Positions 41,788 to 50,991 of a DNA stretch of 64,000 nucleotides are shown here, one piece after another. A model generated the notes under the pieces. The model did no database searches and was not told where the DNA came from. It worked only from the letters and a program-made list of their open reading frames with translations. The first letter of the stretch is position 1. Every line of letters begins with the position of its first letter. The DNA is from Chloroflexi bacterium HGW-Chloroflexi-2. GTDB lineage: Bacteria > Chloroflexota > Anaerolineae > Anaerolineales > Anaerolineaceae. Where the stretch lies: positions 224,619 to 288,618 of the forward strand of contig PHBY01000008.1 in the NCBI GenBank assembly GCA_002840735.1, written 5' to 3'. Position numbers and translations under genes: made by a program.

Positions 41788-42760
41788 TTATTTAAATTTC
41801 TCTGTCATTATTCCCCTTTACAACAAAGAAAAACACATCAAACGTGCAATTTGGTCTGTTTTATCACAAACTTACCCCACCTTTGAGCTGATAATAGTCA
41901 ATGATGGCTCAACAGATGAAAGCCTTACACGCGTTTTGGAAATCCAGGATGATCGGATTCGAATAATCAATCAAGTAAATCAAGGAGTTTCAGCAGCTCG
42001 AAATCGAGGTGCTTCAGAAGCTCAATATGATTATGTGGCTTTCCTGGATGCTGACGATGAATGGTTGCCTGAATTTTTAGAAAACATGACTTATTTAATT
42101 AAGAAGTTCCCTGAAGCTGGTTTATGTGGAAGTTCGCATTATAGGGTAGAAAAAAATCTAAAACTAACAGTTTCTGCTTTGTATTCTGAAATTCCTCTTG
42201 GCTGGACAGGTGTTTTTGAGAGTTATTTTGACCAAATTGGATCAATCTTGCCTTATAATTCATCTTCTGTTTGTATTCCTCGAAAAAATTTTCTTGAGGT
42301 AGGTGGATTTAAAGAAAGTGTTAGTTACTGGGAAGATACTGATTTGTGGATGAGATTAGCTTTAAAATTTCCAATAGGATTTGTTAACAAACCTCTTTCG
42401 ATATATCATCTGAACGCTGAAAATAGAGCAATCCATGATATCAAAAAGCATATTCAAATCCTGCAAATCTGGGAGGAAATGGTAAAGAATAATGAAATAC
42501 CTGAAAAACACAAGTTTACTTTCCCAGAATTTCTCGCCAGGTATCAGATAATATTTGCAAAATCCTTCATTAAAAATGGAAATAATAATGCAGCAAATGA
42601 TATGTTAAACAAAATTAGTAAAAAGTCTAAATATTACACGGATTCTCAAAAACTACTGAAATTAACAAAATTACCACCCGTATTATCAAGATTAATCATT
42701 CGAATGAATAATCACATGAAATACACATCAAAAAAAATCGAAGATTATTATGGTTTGTAA
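41780..42760 (+). CDS. Family 2 glycosyltransferase
   Basis: A 326-residue GT-A enzyme. FSVIIPLYNKEKHIKRAIWS, LIIVNDGSTDES, NQGVSAARNRGA and the FLDADDEWLP segment carry the nucleotide-sugar and metal (D-x-D) sites, and YWEDTDLWMRLAL the ED motif with the catalytic base. No membrane helices, so it acts on a cytoplasmic lipid-linked acceptor. The ATG at 41780 is chosen over TTG at 41765; it overlaps the pyruvyl transferase gene by 8 bp. Donor sugar unknown. Confidence 0.88.
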   Translation: MSSYLNFSVIIPLYNKEKHIKRAIWSVLSQTYPTFELIIVNDGSTDESLTRVLEIQDDRIRIINQVNQGVSAARNRGASEAQYDYVAFLDADDEWLPEFLENMTYLIKKFPEAGLCGSSHYRVEKNLKLTVSALYSEIPLGWTGVFESYFDQIGSILPYNSSSVCIPRKNFLEVGGFKESVSYWEDTDLWMRLALKFPIGFVNKPLSIYHLNAENRAIHDIKKHIQILQIWEEMVKNNEIPEKHKFTFPEFLARYQIIFAKSFIKNGNNNAANDMLNKISKKSKYYTDSQKLLKLTKLPPVLSRLIIRMNNHMKYTSKKIEDYYGL

Positions 42761-42766
42761 AAGATT

Positions 42767-43513
42767 ATGACAACCACAGCCATTATCCCCGCTCGTCTCG
42801 CATCCTCCCGCCTTCCCCGCAAAGTTCTGGCTGATATTCACGGACATCCCCTTATCTGGCATGTCTGGAATCAGGTATCCCAGGCAAAAAACATCAACAA
42901 CATCTTCATCGCCACTGATTCAGATGAAGTCAAGCAGGTAGCTGAAGCATTCGGTGCCAGTGTGCTGATGAGTGACCCCGATTGCCAATCCGGCACAGAG
43001 CGGATCGCGTCCATTCTATCTCAAATTCCTGGGGATCGTATTCTCAATGTTCAGGGGGATGAACCCTTTGTGGACCCTGTTATGTTGGATGGTTTGATCA
43101 ATCATTGGAACACCCATCCTGCTGATTTAATCACGCCGATTTTCAAAATAAATTCATACAATGAATTATTCAATCCAAACATTGTCAAGGTAGCACGCGC
43201 AGTCGATGGGCACGCCCTTTATTTTTCACGCAGTTCCATCCCTCACCTGCGTGATTATCCGCAGGAAGAGTGGCTCGATCATGCCACCTTCTGGGGGCAC
43301 ATAGGTGTCTATGGATATCAGAGGAGTGTATTGGAAAAATTTTATCAATTGCCAGCCAGCGATCTTGAACCTTTGGAACGCCTGGAACAATTGCGTTTTC
43401 TGGAGGCTGGTTACCACTTTCAAACCTTTGAAACCAGTTACCGGCCTTTAGCAGTGGATGTGAAGGATGATCTTGATAAAGTCCGTGAGATCTTTGCCAG
43501 GGGAGATAAGTAA
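42767..43513 (+). CDS. kdsB: 3-deoxy-manno-octulosonate (Kdo) cytidylyltransferase
   Basis: Activates Kdo as CMP-Kdo. The 248-residue protein has AIIPARLASSRLPRKVLADI at the N-terminus, ATDSDEVKQVAEAFGA, QSGTERIASI and VQGDEPFVDP, all KdsB hallmarks, and FSRSSIPHLRD later. Base composition returns here from A+T-rich to moderate and stays so through kdsD and kdsA, so the three form one cassette. The next gene begins 2 bp after its stop. Confidence 0.95.
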   Translation: MTTTAIIPARLASSRLPRKVLADIHGHPLIWHVWNQVSQAKNINNIFIATDSDEVKQVAEAFGASVLMSDPDCQSGTERIASILSQIPGDRILNVQGDEPFVDPVMLDGLINHWNTHPADLITPIFKINSYNELFNPNIVKVARAVDGHALYFSRSSIPHLRDYPQEEWLDHATFWGHIGVYGYQRSVLEKFYQLPASDLEPLERLEQLRFLEAGYHFQTFETSYRPLAVDVKDDLDKVREIFARGDK

Positions 43514-43515
43514 TT

Positions 43516-44511
43516 ATGCAAAATAACCAAAAACAAATTTTACTGGATGTAGCTGAAACAGCCCGTTCAGCTATGTTGGCAGAAGCGGAAGCCATTCGCC
43601 TGGCTTCCAGCCGATTGGATGGAAATATTAGCAATGCCGTCGAGATCATTCTCAATCATTCCGGGAAGGTTGTCATTACAGGCATGGGCAAATCCGGTCA
43701 CATTGGACAAAAAATCGCTGCCACACTCAGCAGCACCGGCACACCGGCTGTTTTTCTGCATGCCGCCGATGCCACCCATGGCGATATGGGCATTTATTCT
43801 CCCGGTGACCCGACCATTCTGATTTCCAAAAGTGGAACCACAGAAGAACTGGTTCGCATTTTACCCTTATTGAAAAAATTCAAATCACCTACCATTGGCA
43901 TTTTGGGCAATTTGAATTCACCCATTGCACACCAGGTCGATGTGGTGCTGGACGCCAGGGTTGAGAGAGAAGCTGATCCGTTAAATCTGGTGCCAACCTG
44001 TAGCAGCACCGTTGCAATCGCGTTGGGTGATGCATTGGCAGCTGCTTTGATGCAGGTACGTCAATTCAGCCCACATGATTTTGCCATTTTCCATCCGGAT
44101 GGACAATTGGGCAAAAACCTGACCTTTACTATCGAAGACATCATGCATAAAAAACCACATTTACCATGTATACCACCCACCTTGAAATTCAGAGAGGTCT
44201 TAATTGAATTAACCAAATTTCATCTCGGCGCTGTTTGTGTGGTCGGGGCTGCAGATCAATTGATGGGTATCATCACCGATGGCGATATCCGACGGTCATT
44301 GCAGAAATATGAAAATATGGAAAACCTCTTTGCTGCCGATTTAATGACCGTGAATCCCATCTCCATCACACCGGACTCTTCTCTGCAGGATGCCATTCAC
44401 CTGATGGAAGATCGACCCTCACAAATTTCCGTGCTACCTGTAGTTAACAAACAACATCAATGCATTGGATTATTGCGCATTCATGATATTTATCAAAAGG
44501 ATTATGCCTGA
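43516..44511 (+). CDS. kdsD: Arabinose-5-phosphate isomerase (KdsD/KpsF)
   Basis: Converts ribulose 5-phosphate to arabinose 5-phosphate, the first committed step to Kdo. The 331-residue protein carries an N-terminal SIS domain ([48 protein letters not shown]) and two C-terminal CBS domains (from about residue 205; [15 protein letters not shown] is the second half of the first). [20 protein letters not shown] is family-typical. Start is 2 bp after kdsB; the stop shares one base with the kdsA start. Confidence 0.95.
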   Translation: MQNNQKQILLDVAETARSAMLAEAEAIRLASSRLDGNISNAVEIILNHSGKVVITGMGKSGHIGQKIAATLSSTGTPAVFLHAADATHGDMGIYSPGDPTILISKSGTTEELVRILPLLKKFKSPTIGILGNLNSPIAHQVDVVLDARVEREADPLNLVPTCSSTVAIALGDALAAALMQVRQFSPHDFAIFHPDGQLGKNLTFTIEDIMHKKPHLPCIPPTLKFREVLIELTKFHLGAVCVVGAADQLMGIITDGDIRRSLQKYENMENLFAADLMTVNPISITPDSSLQDAIHLMEDRPSQISVLPVVNKQHQCIGLLRIHDIYQKDYA

Positions 44512-45335
44512 TGAGCGAATATAAAAAAATAGAAACAGTTGAATTGGCACCAGGGATCATCCTTGGCGGAGAAAAACCGGTTTTGATTGCTGGTCCCTGC
44601 GTGGTTGAATCTGAGAAAATAACGATAAAAACAGCTGAAAAACTCAAAGAAATCACCCAGCGCCTGGATATTCCCTTTGTTTTCAAATCATCCTACGATA
44701 AAGCTAACCGCACCTCCGGGACAACTTTTCGCTCTATTGGTTTCGAAGAAGCATTAAAGTTATTGCAGCGAGTTCGTAAGGAATTTGATGTGCCGGTATT
44801 GACCGATGTACATGAATCCAATCAGGTAGAATCGGTTGCCCAGGTGGTGGATGTACTGCAGATACCTGCATTCCTTTGCCGCCAGACGGATTTACTGTTT
44901 GCTGCTGGAAAAACTGGCAAAGCAGTCAACATCAAAAAAGGCCAATTCATGGCACCGGAGGATATGCGCTATTCGCTCGATAAAGTCCGCAGAACCGGCA
45001 ATGAAAAGGTCTGCCTGACCGAACGCGGAACAAGCTTTGGTTATCACACCCTGGTGGTCGATTTCCGTTCATTACCCATCATGAGGCAATTCGCCCCGGT
45101 CATCTTCGATGCCACCCACAGTGTGCAGATGCCAGGAGGGGCAGGTGGTGCATCCAGTGGCCAGCGTGAATTTGTGGCACCATTGGCTCGGGCAGCCGCT
45201 GCTGTGGGGGTGGACGGATTCTTTATTGAAACCCATCCAGACCCGGACCATGCCCCCAGTGATGGAGCGAATATGGTGAAAATTGATGAACTGGAAAAAA
45301 TATTAGTAAAACTTTTAGATATTATAAATATCTGA
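44511..45335 (+). CDS. kdsA: 3-deoxy-8-phosphooctulonate synthase
   Basis: Condenses arabinose 5-phosphate with phosphoenolpyruvate to Kdo 8-phosphate. The 274-residue TIM-barrel protein shows [65 protein letters not shown] and [12 protein letters not shown]. The Cys in AGPC (where the Escherichia coli enzyme has Asn) places it in the metal-dependent class. A Kdo-8-phosphate phosphatase (kdsC) is not next to it and was not seen in the window. After its stop the DNA becomes A+T-rich again. Confidence 0.95.
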   Translation: MSEYKKIETVELAPGIILGGEKPVLIAGPCVVESEKITIKTAEKLKEITQRLDIPFVFKSSYDKANRTSGTTFRSIGFEEALKLLQRVRKEFDVPVLTDVHESNQVESVAQVVDVLQIPAFLCRQTDLLFAAGKTGKAVNIKKGQFMAPEDMRYSLDKVRRTGNEKVCLTERGTSFGYHTLVVDFRSLPIMRQFAPVIFDATHSVQMPGGAGGASSGQREFVAPLARAAAAVGVDGFFIETHPDPDHAPSDGANMVKIDELEKILVKLLDIINI

Positions 45336-45356
45336 TAATTTTTTTTGGAGATATAG

Positions 45357-46193
45357 ATGCCAATAAATTATAAAAATGATAGACGTTATGCTCATCTTTC
45401 TTCTGACCAGGTTATGAAACATTATGAAGTAGAAAAAGAATTACGGGAAGCTATCCTTCAAAGTAAAAAAGAAAATAGAGCTGAAGTAATTATGCAGGCA
45501 TATGATGATCTATTTTTAAGAGTCCCTTGGCATCCAGCACTTACTGAGAAGAGTGGAATTACATCTCCAGAGCTGATAAAAAATCGAGCAGAACAATTCG
45601 ATTTTATACTTGACGGGCATAAACAGAAAATACTTGGAATTGGGTGTGGACATGGTGAATTAATGATAGGTTTATCCAAACTCGGGTATGACTGTTTTGG
45701 AATAGATATATCAAGTGTAAGAATTGTAAAATTAAAACAAATTGAATCAGAAAAACTTCATTTTGAACAGTTTGAAGGATCAAAATTACCATTTTCAAAT
45801 GATACCTTTGAAAGTGTTGTAAGTATGCAATTGTTTGAACATTTACATCCTGATGACACAAGTTCCCATTTAGACGAGGTGAAAAGAGTATTGAAACCAG
45901 GAGGAAAGTACTACCTGGAAACGCCAAATAAACACGTTGGTCCTGGGGATATTTCAAAGTTCTTTAGTGATGAACCTCAAGGTTTTCATTTGAAAGAATA
46001 CGACATCTTAGATCTTTACTATTTATTCAAAGCAAGTGGTTTTTCGAAAGTAGCTGTTATTTTGCGAAAAAAAAGGAAAATAAATATTCTTATAGCTATA
46101 ATCTTAGAAAAAATATGGTTATTACTGCCAAGGGATAGAAGAAGGATAAATACCTTTGGTTTACATAATCCAATGGTGATTGGACAAAAATAG
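45357..46193 (+). CDS. SAM-dependent methyltransferase
   Basis: A 278-residue class I methyltransferase. ILGIGCGHGELMIGLSKLGY is motif I (SAM-binding Gly-rich loop), FGIDISSVRI motif II, and LPFSNDTFESVVSMQLFEHL with VKRVLKPGGKYYLETPNK motifs IV-VI. No membrane helix or signal. Position in the polysaccharide locus suggests methylation of a sugar or a chain terminus, which in ABC-exported glycans can set chain length; this is inference. GGAG precedes the start at 45357. Confidence 0.85.
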   Translation: MPINYKNDRRYAHLSSDQVMKHYEVEKELREAILQSKKENRAEVIMQAYDDLFLRVPWHPALTEKSGITSPELIKNRAEQFDFILDGHKQKILGIGCGHGELMIGLSKLGYDCFGIDISSVRIVKLKQIESEKLHFEQFEGSKLPFSNDTFESVVSMQLFEHLHPDDTSSHLDEVKRVLKPGGKYYLETPNKHVGPGDISKFFSDEPQGFHLKEYDILDLYYLFKASGFSKVAVILRKKRKINILIAIILEKIWLLLPRDRRRINTFGLHNPMVIGQK

Positions 46194-46199
46194 AAATTG

Positions 46200-47543
46200 A
46201 TGCAAAAGCATATTGGAATAATAATTTACTCAGGGCCTGAAGTGAAAGCTTTTCTGTATTCTGGGTTAACTGAAAAATTAGTAGTTAAAAACAAAATTTC
46301 TATCATCACCAAGAATCCTGAATCAAAAAGCTTTGCTGGTATAGATCCAAGAATTCAAATCTTAAGAGCACCAGAAAATTATAGATCCGATTATTTAAAA
46401 ACATTCCAATATCGTGTTTCAAAATTTCACTCATTGATGTTACAAAAGAAAGGTTTTGATAAATGGAGACACTATATCTCCAAAGCTGTAAATAATCGAG
46501 AAACTTCATTAAAACTCTTTTTTCAAAAAATCATATCAATCCCACTAATCGTTTATTTTATGTCGTTCATAGCTATTTGGGTTGCAAGAATTATTGGCAC
46601 AAATTCGGAATGGAAACAAATATATCAAAAAAATACAATTACTGATATTCTTGCATCCACTTACTCGAACCCAGAAGTTTTAAATGCTTTACAGACGGCT
46701 TCTAATTTAAACATTCGAACACATGTCGCAACCAACTCCTGGAAAGATGTTTATGTAAATGCGCGCATCCCAATAAAATTTGATAACTTATTTGTTTGGA
46801 AAGCAGAAGAGAAATTATTTCTTCAACATGTAAACCCAAGTTATTTATCCAAAAACATTCACAACGTTGGATCTCTACATCTAAATCCTTTTATTTCTCA
46901 GTCCCTGATTATTCCAAAATCTGAATTTTTTATGAAATTCAATTTAAACCCTCATCGACACCTAATTACATATACAACAGCATCTCCAAATGCAGTTCTG
47001 GATGAAGAATCAATTATCAAAGACTTGATTAACTTATTAAATAGAAACAATATCAATCCAAAACCCCAGTTGCTGATTAGAGTAAACCCAATGGACACAA
47101 AGGAGCGATATAAAAGATTTGCTTCATCAGATGTAAAAATTCAAATACCTGATTGGGAATATCAACCACAAATTGATTGGAATAGTTCTTCAAAACAGGA
47201 CTTAATCGACTGGGTAAATATTGTTTTTTACTCTGACATGAATGTATCAATTGCTTCAACCGTTACATTAGAGTTTGCTACTTTCAATAAACCAGTTATT
47301 AATATTTGCTACGACCACAGAAAAGACTTAGATTACAATTCTTCTAATATCCGTTTTTGGGATGCCCCGTTTTATAAAGAAATTAGAGAGAAAAAATTAG
47401 CATCACCTGTACACAATATTAATGAACTGGAAAATGAAATTTATAAAGCAATAAATTCAAATACAAGCATAAAAACACCACCTTGGTTGAGTGACGATGC
47501 TGCAGCTAACATTGCGCGAATAATATCTGATGAGACTGCATGA
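46200..47543 (+). CDS. Putative GT-B-type glycosyltransferase of the polysaccharide locus
   Basis: A protein of about 447 residues that I do not place in a known family. It starts GIIIYSGPEVKAFLYSGL, has one hydrophobic segment (about residues 115-138) and a C-terminal half with MNVSIASTVTLEFATFNKPV followed by INICYD, the pattern of a GT-B C-lobe (as in capsule and CDP-glycerol-type transferases). Its place directly after Kdo genes makes a Kdo-linker transferase a thought worth testing, but no KpsC/KpsS motif is evident. ATG at 46200 chosen; a TTG three bases earlier is possible. Overlaps the next gene by 4 bp. Confidence 0.62.
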   Translation: MQKHIGIIIYSGPEVKAFLYSGLTEKLVVKNKISIITKNPESKSFAGIDPRIQILRAPENYRSDYLKTFQYRVSKFHSLMLQKKGFDKWRHYISKAVNNRETSLKLFFQKIISIPLIVYFMSFIAIWVARIIGTNSEWKQIYQKNTITDILASTYSNPEVLNALQTASNLNIRTHVATNSWKDVYVNARIPIKFDNLFVWKAEEKLFLQHVNPSYLSKNIHNVGSLHLNPFISQSLIIPKSEFFMKFNLNPHRHLITYTTASPNAVLDEESIIKDLINLLNRNNINPKPQLLIRVNPMDTKERYKRFASSDVKIQIPDWEYQPQIDWNSSSKQDLIDWVNIVFYSDMNVSIASTVTLEFATFNKPVINICYDHRKDLDYNSSNIRFWDAPFYKEIREKKLASPVHNINELENEIYKAINSNTSIKTPPWLSDDAAANIARIISDETA

Positions 47544-48706
47544 AAATACTATTTATTTGTAACGAATACCCGCCAGCACCCCATGGAGGTGTTGGAACAT
47601 ATGTAAAGAACATTGCCAAAAATCTATCCGATCTTGGACATAAGGTATATGTAGTTGGTGTTTATTCAGATATCAATAATATCGAAGAACTTTTTGACGG
47701 AAAGGTTAAGATTGTAAGACTACCTACAGTAAAAGGTAATTCCATCAAAAGAAACGTTTACGTTAGATTTAATTTGGCAAAATTCGTTGAACAATTTTCA
47801 GAAGAAAACAAAATTGATATAATTGAAATCCCTGAAGGTGGGGGCTTTGGTTTGTTCTTTTCAAATAAAATCCCATGGATTATAAGATTACATAATACTG
47901 CTCCTATCTATATGAAAAGCATAAACAAACAGAGGGGTTTTCTTCTTAGTTTTTTTGAAAATATTTCCTTATTTAGGTCAACCCGAATTGTAGGTGTATC
48001 GCAGTATATTTTGTCAAAATCGGTTCAGCTATATCCATTATTGAGATATTTCAAACGAGATATAAAGGTTATTTACAATAGTATTGATATCGTTAAGTTT
48101 CAATACAAATCCAAAAATTACAATGAACACACAAATATTACCTTTGCAGGTACCTTGAAACCGGTGAAAAATATTATGAACTTAATTATGGCCTTCATAG
48201 ATCTCATTGGTTCTGGTGATTTCTCCGATGTTTTTTTACATATTTATGGAAATGACTCTTTTCTTAATGGCCAATCGTACAAAGAAAACTTAATTAAATC
48301 TATTCCAGAAATTTACAGAGAAAAAATAATATTTCATGAGCCTGTCGATCATGATCAAATGAATCAGGTATTTTGGGTCTCTGATGTTTGTGTTTTTCCA
48401 TCTGTTTATGAAAGTTTTGGTTTGGTTGCAGCTGAAGCAATGTCTTGTGGAAGGCCTGTTATTTACAGTTGTACTGGTCCTGGTTCAGAACTTATTGATG
48501 ATGGTGTTGATGGGTTATTATGTGATCCTTATGATCCTGGTTCAATAAAAGAAAAAATTGAATTAATTCTAAAAGACAAAGAGTATGCAGATAAGATCGG
48601 GGAAAATGCATCCAAAAAAATAAAAAAAAATTTTTCAAACGAAATTATCATTTTGCAGAATATCAGTTTATATAATGAAGTTATTTCTAATCCAGGAAAA
48701 ATGTAA
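47540..48706 (+). CDS. Family 4 glycosyltransferase
   Basis: A 388-residue GT-B enzyme. N-terminal MKILFICNEYPPAPHGGVGT with the glycine-rich acceptor loop GGVGTYVKNIAKNL; C-terminal lobe with ITFAGTLKPVKNIMNLIMAF and FPSVYESFGLVAAEAMSCG, the E-x7-E motif that binds the donor nucleotide sugar. Cytoplasmic. Overlaps its upstream neighbour by 4 bp and is 2 bp from the next gene. Sugar unknown. Confidence 0.9.
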   Translation: MKILFICNEYPPAPHGGVGTYVKNIAKNLSDLGHKVYVVGVYSDINNIEELFDGKVKIVRLPTVKGNSIKRNVYVRFNLAKFVEQFSEENKIDIIEIPEGGGFGLFFSNKIPWIIRLHNTAPIYMKSINKQRGFLLSFFENISLFRSTRIVGVSQYILSKSVQLYPLLRYFKRDIKVIYNSIDIVKFQYKSKNYNEHTNITFAGTLKPVKNIMNLIMAFIDLIGSGDFSDVFLHIYGNDSFLNGQSYKENLIKSIPEIYREKIIFHEPVDHDQMNQVFWVSDVCVFPSVYESFGLVAAEAMSCGRPVIYSCTGPGSELIDDGVDGLLCDPYDPGSIKEKIELILKDKEYADKIGENASKKIKKNFSNEIIILQNISLYNEVISNPGKM

Positions 48707-48708
48707 TA

Positions 48709-49923
48709 ATGAATAATAGAATAAAAATTGAATTAGTTGAAGCAATTAATAAAACAAAATCAAAAGCAGAAATTTTTTTAATGCCAACTATATATAATAA
48801 AGAATTTGGCTGGTTGTATACAGCAACTCATGATCCTATTAAATTCCCATCAGCAATACTTTATGGAACATGGTCAGGCATCTTAGGTTTAAATTTACTA
48901 AAAATTACAGATAATTGGTTACAATCTACAAAAGACGAACTTGTTTCTCTACTCAATTCATATAGATTGGCAGATGGCACTTTTTTGCCAAAAATGTTAA
49001 TTCATGGAAAAACAAACAAATCTCAAGAATATTTAAAACTTCACTGTACAAATTATTCTTTAGGAGCAATTATTGAATTAAATCCAGAATTTGATTTTGA
49101 ATCTCCTTATCTAAATAGGTTTTTAAATCCTGATTTTCTCAAATATTGGCTGGAAGGGAGATCTTTATTACGACCATGGGAAGAAGGCAATAATATTGTT
49201 AATGTCTGTTCTTATTTAGCGCTATTAAATGACAACGGACATCCAACAGCAAAGGAGCGTCTTTATCAATTGTTGGATTGGCATAATAGAGTTCAAAATC
49301 CAATAACTGGAGGATTCGATAATTTTTCTTCACCAGGTTATCGACAACATTTAGAATCATTAGCTGGTGCAGTTCATAATTTCCATTTGCATTTATATCT
49401 TAAAGAACCGCTTGGTTCTGAAGAACTGATTTCAAATTGGATGACAAAATTTTTACCTCAAGGCCGTTTGTCTGCATGTTTATCTTTAGATTTTGTAGAA
49501 CTTGCTGTTAGAACCTTGCCTTTTTCACAGGACCCCCAAAAAGTTGTAAATGCTTTACTTTTCCATGCTGAACATTTATTCAAAAGCCAAAGATTTGATG
49601 GGGGGTGGCCAGAAAATGAATTTGATACACCTACTCAGGCGGAGGGTTTCAAAGATGATAAAGTCTCATCTTGTAGTTATGCAACCTGGTTTCGACTTTG
49701 TTCACTAGGAATGATTGCTATTGTATTGTTAGGAGATGATTCGAATAATTGGGGCTTTCGAAAAACATTAGGAATGGGGTATGCACCAAGTTATTGGCCA
49801 CAATTACCTAAAAATGTGCTTATTCGAGACTTAAGTATTTCTGAGAAATTTGCCTATAAAATCAATAGTTTTAAACGAAATTTTAATAGCAATTTAATAA
49901 AATTTGGATCAAAATTTTTGTAA
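48709..49923 (+). CDS. Unrecognised protein, possible alpha/alpha-toroid fold
   Basis: A 404-residue soluble protein without signal peptide, encoded in the glycosyltransferase run. Repeating helical segments such as NVCSYLALLNDNG, HPTAKERLYQLLDWHNRVQN, ITGGFDNF and FDGGWPENEF recall (alpha/alpha)6 barrels of the terpene-cyclase/glycosidase type, where Gly-Gly-Phe/Trp turns join helix pairs. I cannot name a family or activity; an enzyme acting on a prenyl-linked or cyclic glycan intermediate is one possibility. It lies 2 bp after a GT4 gene and 12 bp before a GT2 gene. Confidence 0.55.
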   Translation: MNNRIKIELVEAINKTKSKAEIFLMPTIYNKEFGWLYTATHDPIKFPSAILYGTWSGILGLNLLKITDNWLQSTKDELVSLLNSYRLADGTFLPKMLIHGKTNKSQEYLKLHCTNYSLGAIIELNPEFDFESPYLNRFLNPDFLKYWLEGRSLLRPWEEGNNIVNVCSYLALLNDNGHPTAKERLYQLLDWHNRVQNPITGGFDNFSSPGYRQHLESLAGAVHNFHLHLYLKEPLGSEELISNWMTKFLPQGRLSACLSLDFVELAVRTLPFSQDPQKVVNALLFHAEHLFKSQRFDGGWPENEFDTPTQAEGFKDDKVSSCSYATWFRLCSLGMIAIVLLGDDSNNWGFRKTLGMGYAPSYWPQLPKNVLIRDLSISEKFAYKINSFKRNFNSNLIKFGSKFL

Positions 49924-49935
49924 ATATTTGAAAAA

Positions 49936-50991
49936 ATGCAAAATTTTTGTATTTGTATCCCCACTTATCAAAGAGATGATTCTTTAATACTATTACTCAA
50001 ACAGTTGATGGAACAATCACTATTGCCTGATTGCATTGTCATAATTGATGGAGTTCCCAATGCAGATAATACTTCAACAGTTTTAGATAACTTGAAAAAT
50101 GTAAATTTAAGAATTCCTATTACACAAATTTATCTTCCTTCTAATCATGCAAATTTACCTTATCAGCGTTTTTTGGGCTATAAGTTCGCACATCAGAAGA
50201 ATTATGAACTAATATTATTTATTGATGATGATATTTCACTTCTTCAAAAAGACTCAATCTTTTCAGTTATGAAACCGTTATTAGATAACCCTCAAATATT
50301 TGGTGTTTCTACAAATATTTCTTTCGAAGTGAGCAAAAAACAACCAAAAAATGTGTCTAGCTTCATAATAGAAAAATTAGGAAGCTCAAAAAAATACATT
50401 CCTGGGGATATAACTCCAAGTGGTAACAGAATCCCAATTTATTGCTCAAACTATGAGTATGAAGATGTATCGTATCTTAGTGGTGGTGTAATGGGCTACA
50501 GAATGAAATATCTGCAATTAGAGAACTTTTCACAAGATTTATTTGCATTGTATGAACGGAAATTAGGGAAAGGCGAAGATACAATTTTGTCTTTAAGGGT
50601 ACGAGGAAAAATTCCTTTTAAGATATTATGTTCTAATAAATATTTCTTCCATCCAGATAATAATCCTCATGCTTACCCAACCGAAGCATTCAGGAGGGGT
50701 TATTCAATTGCATATAGTCGTCGTATGATTAATGATAATTATCGAGGTATAAATAAAGTAAGAATAATTGATAAACTTGAATTGTACAAATCATACTTAG
50801 GAACAAACATAATAAACTTTTTTGATTTCTTATTTTCTTTAAATTCGAAGAAATTTTCTTATTTTTGGGGCTATGCAACAGGTTCCTTAAGAGGTATCTT
50901 TCAAAAACCGACAACAAAAAACTTGGCACCTCACATCAATTGGTGGAAAGATGCCGAAGAAGCATTGAAAAACATGATCATTATCAAATGA
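49936..50991 (+). CDS. Family 2 glycosyltransferase
   Basis: A 351-residue GT-A protein: FCICIPTYQRDDSLILLLKQ, IVIIDGVPNADN, PYQRFLGYKFA and ELILFIDDDISLL, the last with the D-x-D metal site. SYLSGGVMGYRMKYLQ and GKGEDTILSLRVRGK carry the later ED motif. Cytoplasmic. Ends in a 4-bp overlap with the polymerase gene downstream. A+T-rich DNA. Confidence 0.85.
   Translation: MQNFCICIPTYQRDDSLILLLKQLMEQSLLPDCIVIIDGVPNADNTSTVLDNLKNVNLRIPITQIYLPSNHANLPYQRFLGYKFAHQKNYELILFIDDDISLLQKDSIFSVMKPLLDNPQIFGVSTNISFEVSKKQPKNVSSFIIEKLGSSKKYIPGDITPSGNRIPIYCSNYEYEDVSYLSGGVMGYRMKYLQLENFSQDLFALYERKLGKGEDTILSLRVRGKIPFKILCSNKYFFHPDNNPHAYPTEAFRRGYSIAYSRRMINDNYRGINKVRIIDKLELYKSYLGTNIINFFDFLFSLNSKKFSYFWGYATGSLRGIFQKPTTKNLAPHINWWKDAEEALKNMIIIK

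Noticed and set aside
46200..47543. Kdo transferase (KpsC/KpsS) identity for the gene after the Kdo cassette
   Set aside because: Only a generic GT-B-like C-lobe pattern is visible; position alone is not enough.
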